From NCBI RefSeq assembly GCF_030954495.1, contig NZ_JAVHUW010000043.1, forward strand, positions 1 to 64,000: DNA of 64,000 bases, written 5' to 3'. The notes beneath the pieces are model-generated. The model had not been told where the DNA came from and ran no database searches. It saw nothing but the letters and a program-made list of their open reading frames with translations. The position numbers and the translations under genes are program-made. Positions 52,824 through 60,903 of the stretch are shown here, one piece after another (positions within the stretch are counted from its first letter, which is position 1; each line of letters starts with the position of its first letter). Source of the DNA: Candidatus Desulfosporosinus nitrosoreducens (GTDB lineage Bacteria; Bacillota; Desulfitobacteriia; Desulfitobacteriales; Desulfitobacteriaceae).

Positions 52824-52852
52824 ATTATACTATAGGTAATCTGAGGTGATAA
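52824..52852 (-). promoter_or_regulatory. Promoter of the MBL/MFS/phosphodiesterase unit
   Basis: On the minus strand TTATCA (52852-52847) is followed after 17 bp by TATAAT (52829-52824). The gap to the divergent LysR gene is 268 bp. AATC…GATT near-dyads at 52837-52861 are candidate LysR sites. Confidence 0.6.
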
Positions 52853-52907
52853 TCAGCGATTGGGGTATGATTGTTCGGTGATAACGATCAATTAAGGATG
52901 TGATACG

Positions 52908-53810
52908 ATGGAGCTACGGCAGCTGCGCTATTTTGAATCCGTAGTTACTTATGGAACAATTAGAGAAACCGCGGCCAGACTTTTTATGTGTGAATCCACC
53001 ATAAGCGAGCAAATTAAAGAATTGCAAAAGGAAATCGGCTTTCCTCTATTTGAAAAGCAGGGCAGGAAAATCGTTTTGACTGCGGAAGGCAAACAGGTTT
53101 TACCCTTAGCTAAAGCAATTCTTGCAGATGTTAAGGATTTTGAAGCAGGTATTTCTGAAATAAACAATCCGGGCGCCGGACTTATTAAGCTCGGTGTGGT
53201 TTCTGTGGCCAGGCTGGATATTGTGCCTAAGAAAATCATGGAATTCGCCCAAGTTTCCCCCGATATCCAAATTGAAATTATGGAAAACGGCGCCTTGGAA
53301 ATTATTGAATACCTGCTTAACGACAAAGTTGATTTTGCTTTAATTTCTACGAACAGCAGAATAAAGTCCATCCTTGAAGCCTCAGCGATTCAATATAAAG
53401 TGCTTTCCAACGTAGGTTCCGTCGCCCTTGTATCCTGCAATCATCCTTTGGCGAACCAAGATAAAATTTTGCTCAACCAGCTGGCGGATGAGCGGATCAT
53501 CCTGCGCCGTCAAGGAATTTACCGGGAAGCGATCATCAACTCCTTGAGGGATTCCATAACAAAGGACCGCTTTTATACCATCGACACCTATGAAACCGCC
53601 CTGCAATTAGTGGAATTAAATCTCGGAATTACCATAATTCCTGAAGCCTTTATCGGCTCCTTGGGGCTACAGGAAAACTCTAAAGTCAAGCTGCTTTTGT
53701 TGGATGATTTTCAAATTCAGTCCGATATGTGCTTTATTTATAAGAAAAAACGCTACCGCCCCCTGTATTTTATAAATTTCATGCGCATATTTACGGATAG
53801 CGTTTGTTGA
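52908..53810 (+). CDS. LysR-family transcriptional regulator
   Basis: A 300-residue LysR regulator. It has the classical N-terminal winged helix-turn-helix (MELRQLRYFESVVTYGTIRETAARLF, then ESTISEQIKELQKEIGFPLFEKQ) and a two-lobe effector-binding domain. It is divergent from the MBL-fold gene. By the usual LysR pattern it would activate the minus-strand unit in response to a small effector. Ribosome binding site AAGGATGTG. Confidence 0.88.
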   Translation: MELRQLRYFESVVTYGTIRETAARLFMCESTISEQIKELQKEIGFPLFEKQGRKIVLTAEGKQVLPLAKAILADVKDFEAGISEINNPGAGLIKLGVVSVARLDIVPKKIMEFAQVSPDIQIEIMENGALEIIEYLLNDKVDFALISTNSRIKSILEASAIQYKVLSNVGSVALVSCNHPLANQDKILLNQLADERIILRRQGIYREAIINSLRDSITKDRFYTIDTYETALQLVELNLGITIIPEAFIGSLGLQENSKVKLLLLDDFQIQSDMCFIYKKKRYRPLYFINFMRIFTDSVC

Positions 53811-53949
53811 TCTTTAGGGCATTTATAATTTGCTGTCACATCTCACACCCTATTTGATCGCTGCTGCCGAACAATCAGACCTTAATCGCTATCTTCCGGA
53901 TGGGTATTGAACTTATTAGATTTTTCTTGGTATTTGCCTAACGCAAAAA

Positions 53950-53973
53950 TCAGACCACTCAAAAATAGTCTGA
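53950..53973 (+). terminator. Terminator after lysR
   Basis: TCAGAC (53950-53955) pairs with GTCTGA (53968-53973), with A/T outer extensions. Confidence 0.5.
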
Positions 53974-54111
53974 CTTAGAGTAAATAATTAATATAATTCC
54001 AAAGATTTTTGAACTAAAGTTAATGAATCATCCTCTCTAAAATATTGTATCTCACTGCCAACCCGATACGGGCCGGCTATGGCATACTAAAGACATGGAG
54101 TGTGATAATTT

Positions 54112-54381
54112 GTGGAAGAAGCAATTTTAGAAGCCTTGAAACAATCAAACACTCGTTTCTATAAACAAGAAGCTCGTTTCGATTCTTTGGAAAAAGAAAT
54201 AAAGAAAAATTTGTTGCCCTTAGAAAACATGTACCGAAACATCCAAATTATAGGTGAAGTCCCAAAAAGTCATTTGGAGCAAAATGAACGCCAACATAAA
54301 GAAATGATGGCAGAACTAAAAGGAGAAACAGGTCTTCTGGGAACCGCCGTCAGACACATATCTAATCGCAAAAAGACTTAG
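54112..54381 (+). CDS. Small coiled-coil protein
   Basis: An 89-residue charged, helical protein, predicted coiled coil through much of its length (LEALKQSNTRFYKQEARFDS and on). No family is recognised. Starts with GTG at 54112, with a weak site TGGAGTG 12 bases upstream. Single gene, followed by the 27-bp palindromic hairpin. The function is unknown. Confidence 0.55.
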   Translation: MEEAILEALKQSNTRFYKQEARFDSLEKEIKKNLLPLENMYRNIQIIGEVPKSHLEQNERQHKEMMAELKGETGLLGTAVRHISNRKKT

Positions 54382-54491
54382 ATAACCATTATTATAGGGA
54401 GGCCGCGGGTTTATCCAGGGCCATTTCTTAACATCTTATAAAAATAGCCAAGGTTTGTGAAGAATTTTTTAAATCAGGAAAAAAATAGGAA

Positions 54492-54549
54492 AATAATCGG
54501 CATGTCTAAGATTCGTCAACGCTGACGAATCTTAGACATGCCGATTATT
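54492..54549. terminator. Perfect 27-bp inverted repeat
   Basis: Arms 54492-54518 and 54523-54549 are perfectly complementary with a 4-nt loop (ACGC), an unusually long perfect hairpin. It lies about 110 bp beyond the coiled-coil gene and beside a decayed dehydrogenase fragment. Terminator or dispersed repeat. Confidence 0.65.
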
Positions 54550-54573
54550 TCTGGAATTATTCTCCACCTTCAT

Positions 54574-54870
54574 AATCATATTGGGCCTTCCGAAGAGGCC
54601 ACCTCCCTTTCCATCATCTTTATGGCTTCATTACAAAGCAGAACTAACAGCCGATTTACGATAAAGCCGGGAGTATCGTTGACTACGACTCCTCTCTTAT
54701 TCATTTGGGCAACTTCTTTGAGAGCTTCTATTGTCTTTTGCGAGGTTGAAAGGCCCTTAACTATTTCTATTAATTCCATAACCGGAACTGGATTGAAGAC
54801 ATGCATGCCCGCTATCTTGTCAGGCCTTCTTGTAAACGCCCCTGGTTCTGTTATTGATAGCGACGACCAT
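54574..54870 (-). pseudogene. 3-hydroxyacyl-CoA dehydrogenase remnant
   Basis: The minus strand reads SLSITEPGAFTRRPDKIAG, then MHVFNPVPVMELIEIVKGL, RGVVVNDTPGFIVNRLLVLL and NEAIKMMEREVASSEGP. This is an excellent match to the middle of 3-hydroxybutyryl-CoA dehydrogenases (FadB/Hbd), including the H-x-F-N-P motif. The N-terminal NAD loop and the whole C-terminal domain are missing, and the frame ends at a stop before the palindrome. Truncated at both ends. Confidence 0.75.
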
Positions 54871-54930
54871 TTCCAGCCTTCTTATACCTTATAAACACGT
54901 GTATACATGACGGAGTAAAAGAAAATATCC

Positions 54931-55632
54931 TTACATTACTGCCTGGCTCAGGGAACAGGTGGCCTGTAAGTTACAGAAATTGCAATGGGTTTTTCCCTTA
55001 AAATCCGGAAGTTCACGGCCCACTCCCATAACCATCGCTACCGATTTACTTGGAACGATGAGGTTGGAGCCGCTTAGGTAAATACTGATTTTCTCCGCCC
55101 GAAGAAAATGAAAGATAACCCTCATATCTTCAAGCCCCTTCCAATAGGAGTGTCCGGGACCCATAGGAAAGGTTGTTTTCAGGCCTTCACGCTGATAAGC
55201 CTCTTGTACCCGACTCACTGCTGTCGTACTAACCTTGGTGATGTAGGTTGTCGCGCAGGCATCTAAGGCATAAGCTTCGGATAATTTTCCCGCTTTCTTA
55301 TACCGGGTCAACCGATCCTCAATTTCGGTACCGATGGTTATCGCAATTAAGAGCATCTTTTCTGCTTTTCCAGCTATCTTGGCAAGGAGCTTGCTGGAAA
55401 ACTTAAAACCATCCTCCAGGAAAAGCTCTCCCACACCTGCACCAGTCACATCAACGTCTACCCAAATTGAAGCAGGCCGCACTAAACTTGCGGCTTCCTC
55501 TATCATTTGGCGGTGTAATTTCACGGCCCTAGGATGCGGAGGACGCTGACTGTAATCTGCCCCTTCTGTTTGAAACACTTCATTTAAAGTAATCTCAGGC
55601 AACGGGATTTCCCGGATTTCTGACTCTCTCAT
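54931..55632 (-). CDS. Stand-alone MetH-activation-domain-like protein
   Basis: A 233-residue protein resembling the SAM-binding activation domain of B12-dependent methionine synthase (MetH). Examples are YSQRPPHPRAVKLHRQMIEEA and KAEKMLLIAITIGTEIEDRL near residue 80-105, and GPGHSYWKGLEDMRVIFHF later. It ends with a cluster CNFCNLQATC that could hold an Fe-S or metal site. In MetH this domain reductively remethylates the cofactor with SAM. It is the last gene of the corrinoid unit, 59 bp after the unknown protein, so it probably services a corrinoid protein there. Confidence 0.8.
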   Translation of the reverse strand: MRESEIREIPLPEITLNEVFQTEGADYSQRPPHPRAVKLHRQMIEEAASLVRPASIWVDVDVTGAGVGELFLEDGFKFSSKLLAKIAGKAEKMLLIAITIGTEIEDRLTRYKKAGKLSEAYALDACATTYITKVSTTAVSRVQEAYQREGLKTTFPMGPGHSYWKGLEDMRVIFHFLRAEKISIYLSGSNLIVPSKSVAMVMGVGRELPDFKGKTHCNFCNLQATCSLSQAVM

Positions 55633-55691
55633 AGTTTCCCCCCATACTATACCGTCTGTTGATAAATAATGCTTTTCCCGAACTCAGAGCA

Positions 55692-56144
55692 TTATTTAAT
55701 CGATCCTTCAGCACCTCCAGCCTCGGATTCTATCCTCTTAAAACCTGCCTGGAGCCTGAGCTGTGCCTCTTCAGTCAAAACTTCCTGCGACGGACCAAAA
55801 ATAATCGCCGTCACATTTAAGTTGATTTTGTCTGTGAGCCAATGACTCCATCCGGACGATGGTTTAAGATTGATGCTCCTACCCGTAGAAGATAACCATA
55901 AATTCTCCTGACCGCCAACAAAGATTTTAAGATGTCCAACTAAGTAGCGCTTACCCTTAGCCCAATCTCTAATCTCCGCGATCCATTGAGTGAGAGCTTG
56001 TTGAACTCTCTCTGCGGGTACCATTGCCGGAAACACCACAGTACGAGTTTCCGAAAAGATAGCCGGCTCGGGATATTTCTCCGGGTCTTCAGACAAGTGG
56101 AACTGCGAATGCATCGGCAAGAGATCGTCTTGTCCTTCATTCAT
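55692..56144 (-). CDS. Unrecognised protein of the corrinoid operon
   Basis: A 150-residue soluble protein of no recognised family, acidic N-terminus. Notable segments are TRTVVFPAMVPAERVQQALT, KRYLVGHLKIFVGGQENLWL, and NLNVTAIIFGPSQEVLTEEA. It may bind a partner or a metallocofactor, but no metal motif is visible. Starts at ATG 56144, overlapping the CobW stop by four bases, so it is translationally coupled. The longer TTG-led frame is rejected. Confidence 0.7.
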   Translation of the reverse strand: MNEGQDDLLPMHSQFHLSEDPEKYPEPAIFSETRTVVFPAMVPAERVQQALTQWIAEIRDWAKGKRYLVGHLKIFVGGQENLWLSSTGRSINLKPSSGWSHWLTDKINLNVTAIIFGPSQEVLTEEAQLRLQAGFKRIESEAGGAEGSIK

Positions 56145-56773
56145 TTTCCCACCACCGCCTCCCGCCAAATTTGCGGATCAACCCCCTGCTGCGCGGATAT
56201 AGCGTAGAAACGGGCTGAGGAATTTATTTTCCTGACGCTTTTGGCGACGTTGTCAACCTGTCCGGGTTCCAAACAATCGGTCTTGTTTAAGAGGATAATG
56301 TCTGCCTTAGAAATTTGCCCTTCGATCAACCCGGGCATGACGGCAACAAGTTCGTCCCAGCGCTCGGCATCGGCCACCACAATGGTTTTCAGACTGTCAA
56401 TGCCCTGGACATATTTAGTGATCGTTTCCACGACTTTAGCAGGGAAGGCCATGCCCGTAGTCTCAATAATCACCCAGTGAGGAGACAATTCCTCGCGAAT
56501 TTCCTGAAGACACTTGGCAAGCTCCGCGTTCAGCGTGCAGCAAATGCAGCCGGCAAAGAGCTCCCGTACTTTCAATCCTTCTGCTTGGAGAATTTTATCA
56601 TCGATGCCCGTTTCTCCCACTTCGTTCTCGATAATTACCAGGGACGGTTTGCCGCTCTCCGACTGCCGCGACGAAAATCCCTCTTCTCCGGTTTCAACAA
56701 GCTGTTTTGCCGCCTGCAGGATAAGCGACGTTTTGCCCGAACCTAGGAATCCGCCGAAAAGCAAAATATTCAT
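56141..56773 (-). CDS. CobW/COG0523-type GTPase
   Basis: A 210-residue P-loop GTPase of the CobW/UreG group. Walker A GSGKT is at 11-15, ENEVGETGID at 49-58, the signature CICC (metal-binding CxCC) at 76-79, and NKTD near residue 160. It lacks the C-terminal CobW domain. Such proteins deliver metals (Zn, Co) to target enzymes. ATG 56773 has a good ribosome binding site, and the longer frame overlapping the upstream gene is rejected. In this operon it may load a metal into DUF1638, a corrinoid-linked or other partner. Confidence 0.85.
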   Translation of the reverse strand: MNILLFGGFLGSGKTSLILQAAKQLVETGEEGFSSRQSESGKPSLVIIENEVGETGIDDKILQAEGLKVRELFAGCICCTLNAELAKCLQEIREELSPHWVIIETTGMAFPAKVVETITKYVQGIDSLKTIVVADAERWDELVAVMPGLIEGQISKADIILLNKTDCLEPGQVDNVAKSVRKINSSARFYAISAQQGVDPQIWREAVVGK

Positions 56774-56786
56774 TCCTTTAATCTCC

Positions 56787-57491
56787 TTAAGAATAACTGA
56801 ACAACGCTTGATTGTTATTGGGCAGCTCATCATTATTCAGAATCAAATGCTCTAAGGTTACCTCTTCACCACAGGGGATGATCGCAAACTCTTCATCCCA
56901 TTGACCCAGAAAAAGTTTTTTTAATAGTCTCAGTGATCCTGCAATTTTCTCGTGATTCAGCCCTAAAGCATCCGCCAAATTCTTTGTTTTTGTCAGGACC
57001 CCTTCAAACTGATAGGCTTGGGTATCAATCACCATTAAACGATGATAATTGTTGAGCATCATCTTCATAACCTTGAGAGCTTTATCCTGGCCATATCTGG
57101 AAATACAGCGTTCATATTCGGACAATAAATTCTGTTCGTTTTCCAACCAGCCTTTCGTCAAAAAATAAGTGCCAATTTCCTGGTGCAGGTTCTGCCTGCG
57201 TTCGTAGGAACCTAAAAGCAGGGATATACAGTCATCCACCCTGGGGATGATCAATTGAGCCTGCGAGGATTTTATGCCCAAGAGGCTGTTGCCGCAATTG
57301 CCGAAAGCCAGGAGAATGGTTTCAATATTTTCGATTCCCTCAATAACCTTCTGGATCTTCCGGCCTAAGCGGTCCGGAAAATTATGCAATCCGGATTCGA
57401 TCCAAAGCACAGGATAATTAACCCCGGTTTCGGATATTGCCAGGTTTACTTCATCCCTTATTGTCTGACAAGCTACAATGATTGTTCCCAA
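56787..57491 (-). CDS. DUF1638 protein
   Basis: A 234-residue DUF1638-family protein, a family of unknown activity. In my recollection its genes often lie near corrinoid methyltransferase genes. Family features are IIVACQTIRDEVNLAI, FGNCGNSLLGI (a Cys in the core) and IIPRVDDCISLLLGS. Conserved Cys residues suggest metal binding. The start is TTG 57491 with an AAGGAA site 9 bases upstream. It follows the second corrinoid protein by 17 bp. It is a prime candidate for an unknown methyltransferase or a corrinoid-handling protein. Confidence 0.8.
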   Translation of the reverse strand: MGTIIVACQTIRDEVNLAISETGVNYPVLWIESGLHNFPDRLGRKIQKVIEGIENIETILLAFGNCGNSLLGIKSSQAQLIIPRVDDCISLLLGSYERRQNLHQEIGTYFLTKGWLENEQNLLSEYERCISRYGQDKALKVMKMMLNNYHRLMVIDTQAYQFEGVLTKTKNLADALGLNHEKIAGSLRLLKKLFLGQWDEEFAIIPCGEEVTLEHLILNNDELPNNNQALFSYS

Positions 57492-57508
57492 CTCAGTTAA
57501 TTCCTTTC

Positions 57509-58195
57509 TTATAAATAAGCAATCTCTTGTTTACGAGGGCAGCCGTCCATGATCCGCATACAGAGATCCGCTCCCCTGGCGCAATCCGTAACCCAATAGT
57601 CGGCCCCGGTATAATTCTTGACCGCATCGTTAACCAAACCGCCGATCACCACCAAAACCTTTGACCTCAGCCCTTCCTTCTCTAGCAAGTCCACAATCTT
57701 CTTCATGGAATCATAAGCTGTCGTGATTAAACCCGAAAGGCAAAGCAGCCTGCTCCCTGTCGTCTTAATAGCTTCTATAAAAGTGGCTGCCGCTACGTCC
57801 ACTCCTAAATCCAAGACCCGGCAACCTTTACTTTTGAGAACAGAAATCATAATGTTTTTTCCTATGTCATGGATGTCTCCGCCCACGGTGCCAAAAACGA
57901 TCGGCGGCACATCGGAAACGGGTTCAATGTGGCTTGACTTTAAGACTAGATTTATGGCTTCCGTAAAGATCTCGGCTCCGACCATTAAATCACAAAGAAA
58001 ATACTTGCCTGCATCATAGAGTTCGCCCACCTTTTCCATACCGGACCTGGCTTCTGCGATCATTTCCAGAGAATCCACCCCTTGTTCGAGCCCTTGCCGG
58101 ACTAGGTTGAGTACAGTGTCTTCATCCAGTTTCCCCATAGCATGGGCCAGTAATTTTCTGGCTTTAAATTCCTCAACATTATTCTTAATACCCAT
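57509..58195 (-). CDS. Corrinoid (cobalamin-binding) methyl-carrier protein 2
   Basis: A 228-residue two-domain corrinoid protein. The N-terminal helical cap spans about 12-90. The B12-binding Rossmann domain carries the D-x-H-x-x-G motif (GDIHDIG, His109 as lower cobalt ligand), then SGLITTA and VIGGLVN. It is a close relative of methyl-accepting carrier proteins of the MtaC/MtvC kind. It follows GntR by 6 bp. It has no methyltransferase partner gene beside it, only DUF1638, unlike carrier 1. Confidence 0.88.
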   Translation of the reverse strand: MGIKNNVEEFKARKLLAHAMGKLDEDTVLNLVRQGLEQGVDSLEMIAEARSGMEKVGELYDAGKYFLCDLMVGAEIFTEAINLVLKSSHIEPVSDVPPIVFGTVGGDIHDIGKNIMISVLKSKGCRVLDLGVDVAAATFIEAIKTTGSRLLCLSGLITTAYDSMKKIVDLLEKEGLRSKVLVVIGGLVNDAVKNYTGADYWVTDCARGADLCMRIMDGCPRKQEIAYL

Positions 58196-58201
58196 CTCTT
58201 A

Positions 58202-58933
58202 TCACACCTTTGCAGAATATGGATATGAGACCCCGCTTAATTCAAAAGCTTCTCCCCGGTAGATTGTTTGGGAAAAACCCAATATTCTCCCATCCTTAGC
58301 GTAAAAAGCCCGGTGAACACACAAGGCAGGGTGTCCGGCAACGGTTTCAAGCAACTGGGCATTTTCAAGCGACAAAGGCGTGGCGGAAATCCTCATTTCG
58401 ATTTTGTGAATCGTCACATTGGTGTGCTGGGCGACGATTGCGGGAAAATCAGCATAGTCTATTTCATTTTCCAGGATCGGCTGCCCCTTAATATAAGGCA
58501 GATACTTCATATCAATCCCTACGGGGCCGGCATCGCCATTAATCAGCCGCCTGATCCTAAAGACCTTAGTCCCTTGGAAAACACCCAGCTTGCCGGCGGT
58601 TAAATCATCGGCGCTGATTCGTTTCACCTCAAGCAGCTTAGAGGTGAGTTTGTTTTCATTAGGCAAGCCAGTCTCCTGAAAGGTTAAGGTCACTTGATTC
58701 AGCTTAGGTTTGGCGACAAAATTGCCGATTCCTTTGACCGTCTCAATCAACCCGGCTTCCAATAAGATTGCCAGTCCACGCCGTACGGTGACCCTGCTTA
58801 TCCCATAGTCCCCAACCAGCTGGGATTCGGAGGGAACCGCATCCCCGGGCTTTAATTCCCCGGATTCAATCTGCTGTTTTAAATCATCGGCCAGCTGATA
58901 ATAGACCGGCATATAGTCGCGATTCGTTTTCAT
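58202..58933 (-). CDS. GntR-family regulator with UTRA domain
   Basis: A 243-residue regulator. N-terminal GntR winged helix (YQLADDLKQQIESGELKPGD, VGDYGISRVTVRRGLAILLE) and a C-terminal UTRA ligand-binding domain (about 95-240, HRAFYAKDGRILGFSQTIYRGE). UTRA domains bind small effectors such as sugars or phosphonate-like compounds. The stop of the activating ATPase gene runs directly into its start (TAAATG), so it is part of that operon. It probably represses or activates both methyl-transfer units through palindromes at 63651-63666 and 60788-60800. Confidence 0.87.
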   Translation of the reverse strand: MKTNRDYMPVYYQLADDLKQQIESGELKPGDAVPSESQLVGDYGISRVTVRRGLAILLEAGLIETVKGIGNFVAKPKLNQVTLTFQETGLPNENKLTSKLLEVKRISADDLTAGKLGVFQGTKVFRIRRLINGDAGPVGIDMKYLPYIKGQPILENEIDYADFPAIVAQHTNVTIHKIEMRISATPLSLENAQLLETVAGHPALCVHRAFYAKDGRILGFSQTIYRGEAFELSGVSYPYSAKV

Positions 58934-60775
58934 TTAAACTCCCTCCGGAAACGTTAAATTTTTAATAAATTTGGCTTGAAAGCCCGGGTGATTAGCCAGT
59001 TCGACAAACTGGGCCCGCTGCGCAATTGAACGGCAGCGCTCTAAAATATCTACCGATAACAGGGCTTTGACGGCGCCGGTTCCCGCCGCATTGCCTACCG
59101 GAAGGATTTTCTTCCGCTCGGCTGAAGGTAGCAAGCCAATGGCCAAAGCGCTATCCAGATTAAGGTTATTGCCGAAGGCTCCGGCAAGCAAAACCTGCTC
59201 GATGTCCTTAAACATAACCCCGTAATTCTCCATTAGGGTTTCGATTCCCGTGAAGATTGAAGATTTCACTAATTGTATCTCCCGGATATCCCCCTGCGTA
59301 ATCGCTATGTCCCGTCCGCTTGCGCTCTCCTCGGCAAAGACCAGGACAAATTCCTTTTGACCCTCTTGGACTTTGAGTCTCTTGCTAAGCTTAGGAGGCA
59401 AGAGAGCAAACCGGTCGTTACTGACAAACCTGCCGGAAGGTGTGATAATCCCCGCTTTGAGAAATTCGGCAATGGCTTTAATAACTCCTGAACCGCAAAT
59501 TCCCCTGGCCAATTCCTCCTTAACCGTGTGAACGCAAACATCATCCCTAATCTCAACCTCATCAATCGCCCCGTTTGCCGCCCGCATTCCGGAGCTCAGC
59601 TGGGCCCCTTCAAAAGCCGGGCCGGCCGCAGTGGAACAGACGAGCATTTTTTCCTTATTGCCGAGGACTATTTCCCCGTTGGTTCCGAGATCGATAAGTA
59701 ATGTCAGCTTGGAAGTTAAGTCCTGATCAACCCCAACTATGGCCGCCACGGTATCCGCTCCCACAAAGCCGGCAATATTGGGCAGTAAGATAAAACTGGC
59801 GCCGGGGTTAAGATCCAACTCGATGGCACTTGCTGAAAAATGCGGTAAATTGTTAAATACCGGTACATAAGGGCTGACAGTAAGATACTTGGGTGAGACA
59901 CCCATTAACAGGTGTTCCATGGTTGAATTCCCGGCTACTGTGACCAGATAAATATCCTTGTTGGCAACGCCCGCCCTGGCACATAATTTAGCGACTAAAT
60001 CATTTAAGCATTTCCGCACGGCAGACATCAAGGTGTTCAACTCGTCTTCCGTCCCGGCAGCTTTGATCCTGGCAATAACATCAGCGCCATAGGCCGTCTG
60101 AGGGTTTGTCTCCGCAGCCGCGGCAATGACCTTACCTTTCTGCAAATCCACCAGCATGCCGGCGACCGTAGTAGTGCCCAGGTCAAAAGCCACTCCGTAC
60201 AAGGTTGACGAGGTATCCCCCGGCTCAAAGCCTATAATTTGCTTGAAACTGCGGAGTACCGTAATTTCTTCGAACTTTTGAGGAGCAATTAGGGCTAATT
60301 CCTGCACGGCCCTAAGCTCAATTGAGATATCCTCCTCCCCGGCAAAAACCTGTCTGATCATTTCCTGAAGAGAGTAGTTATTCTCTAAAGAGGGATATAC
60401 CGGCCTGATGAGGACCTTTTTAAGGGGCGGAAGCAAGTCGGCCTGCTCTAAGAAGGGATCACTTATTTCCCCTTTGCTGCTCACCGAAACCTGAATAGCT
60501 CGCTCCAGCACCAGATCCTCCCCCGGATATACCTGGCAGGCGAGATACCAGCCATCCTGCCCTGGTTTAAGCGGACTTCCCTGCTGATCAACAACCTGCC
60601 CGCTGAGCAGCCTGATCCTGCATTTCCCGCAGAAACCCTGACCGCCGCAAGCAGCTTCGAGCATAATTCCTGCCTTAGTCAGGGAACTAAGTAAGGTTTC
60701 ATGAGTCGGTACTGCAAATTTCCGGGTCCCATTGACGGTGACTTCAACGTCACTCAGGCTGTTTTTCTGGTCCAT
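58934..60775 (-). CDS. ATP-dependent corrinoid-protein reactivation enzyme
   Basis: A 613-residue enzyme of the RACo/RACE type, which reduces corrinoid cobalt from Co(II) to Co(I). The N-terminal [2Fe-2S] ferredoxin domain has CGGQGFCGKC with Cys43, Cys49, Cys52 and Cys80. A linker leads to an ASKHA-fold ATPase (DUF4445) with GTTTVAGMLVDL and DLGTNGEIVLGN. Function requires ATP and a reductant. It starts a transcription unit 129 bp after the URO-D gene, with its own promoter. It serves one or both corrinoid carriers. Confidence 0.88.
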   Translation of the reverse strand: MDQKNSLSDVEVTVNGTRKFAVPTHETLLSSLTKAGIMLEAACGGQGFCGKCRIRLLSGQVVDQQGSPLKPGQDGWYLACQVYPGEDLVLERAIQVSVSSKGEISDPFLEQADLLPPLKKVLIRPVYPSLENNYSLQEMIRQVFAGEEDISIELRAVQELALIAPQKFEEITVLRSFKQIIGFEPGDTSSTLYGVAFDLGTTTVAGMLVDLQKGKVIAAAAETNPQTAYGADVIARIKAAGTEDELNTLMSAVRKCLNDLVAKLCARAGVANKDIYLVTVAGNSTMEHLLMGVSPKYLTVSPYVPVFNNLPHFSASAIELDLNPGASFILLPNIAGFVGADTVAAIVGVDQDLTSKLTLLIDLGTNGEIVLGNKEKMLVCSTAAGPAFEGAQLSSGMRAANGAIDEVEIRDDVCVHTVKEELARGICGSGVIKAIAEFLKAGIITPSGRFVSNDRFALLPPKLSKRLKVQEGQKEFVLVFAEESASGRDIAITQGDIREIQLVKSSIFTGIETLMENYGVMFKDIEQVLLAGAFGNNLNLDSALAIGLLPSAERKKILPVGNAAGTGAVKALLSVDILERCRSIAQRAQFVELANHPGFQAKFIKNLTFPEGV

Positions 60776-60787
60776 TCTCTCACCTAC

Positions 60788-60831
60788 TTGTCTACACGTC
60801 TATTATAGCTTTTGCTTCCTGTGACCGTCAA
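60788..60831 (-). promoter_or_regulatory. Promoter of the reactivation enzyme/GntR unit
   Basis: On the minus strand TTGACG (60831-60826) and TATAAT (60807-60802) are 18 bp apart. TTGTCTACACGTC (60788-60800) just downstream resembles half of the GTGTACAC palindrome at 63651-63666, a possible GntR site. Confidence 0.6.
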
Positions 60832-60843
60832 TAATGCCTAAAG

Positions 60844-60880
60844 GTGGCAGCAAGTCCGATAAAACCAAAATTGCTGCCAC
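60844..60880 (-). terminator. Terminator between the URO-D gene and the next unit
   Basis: GTGGCAGCAA (60844-60853) pairs perfectly with TTGCTGCCAC (60871-60880). It lies 24 bp beyond the URO-D stop. It separates the two transcription units, unless read through. Confidence 0.7.
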
Positions 60881-60903
60881 TAAAGTTACTATTATGTTAG
60901 GGA

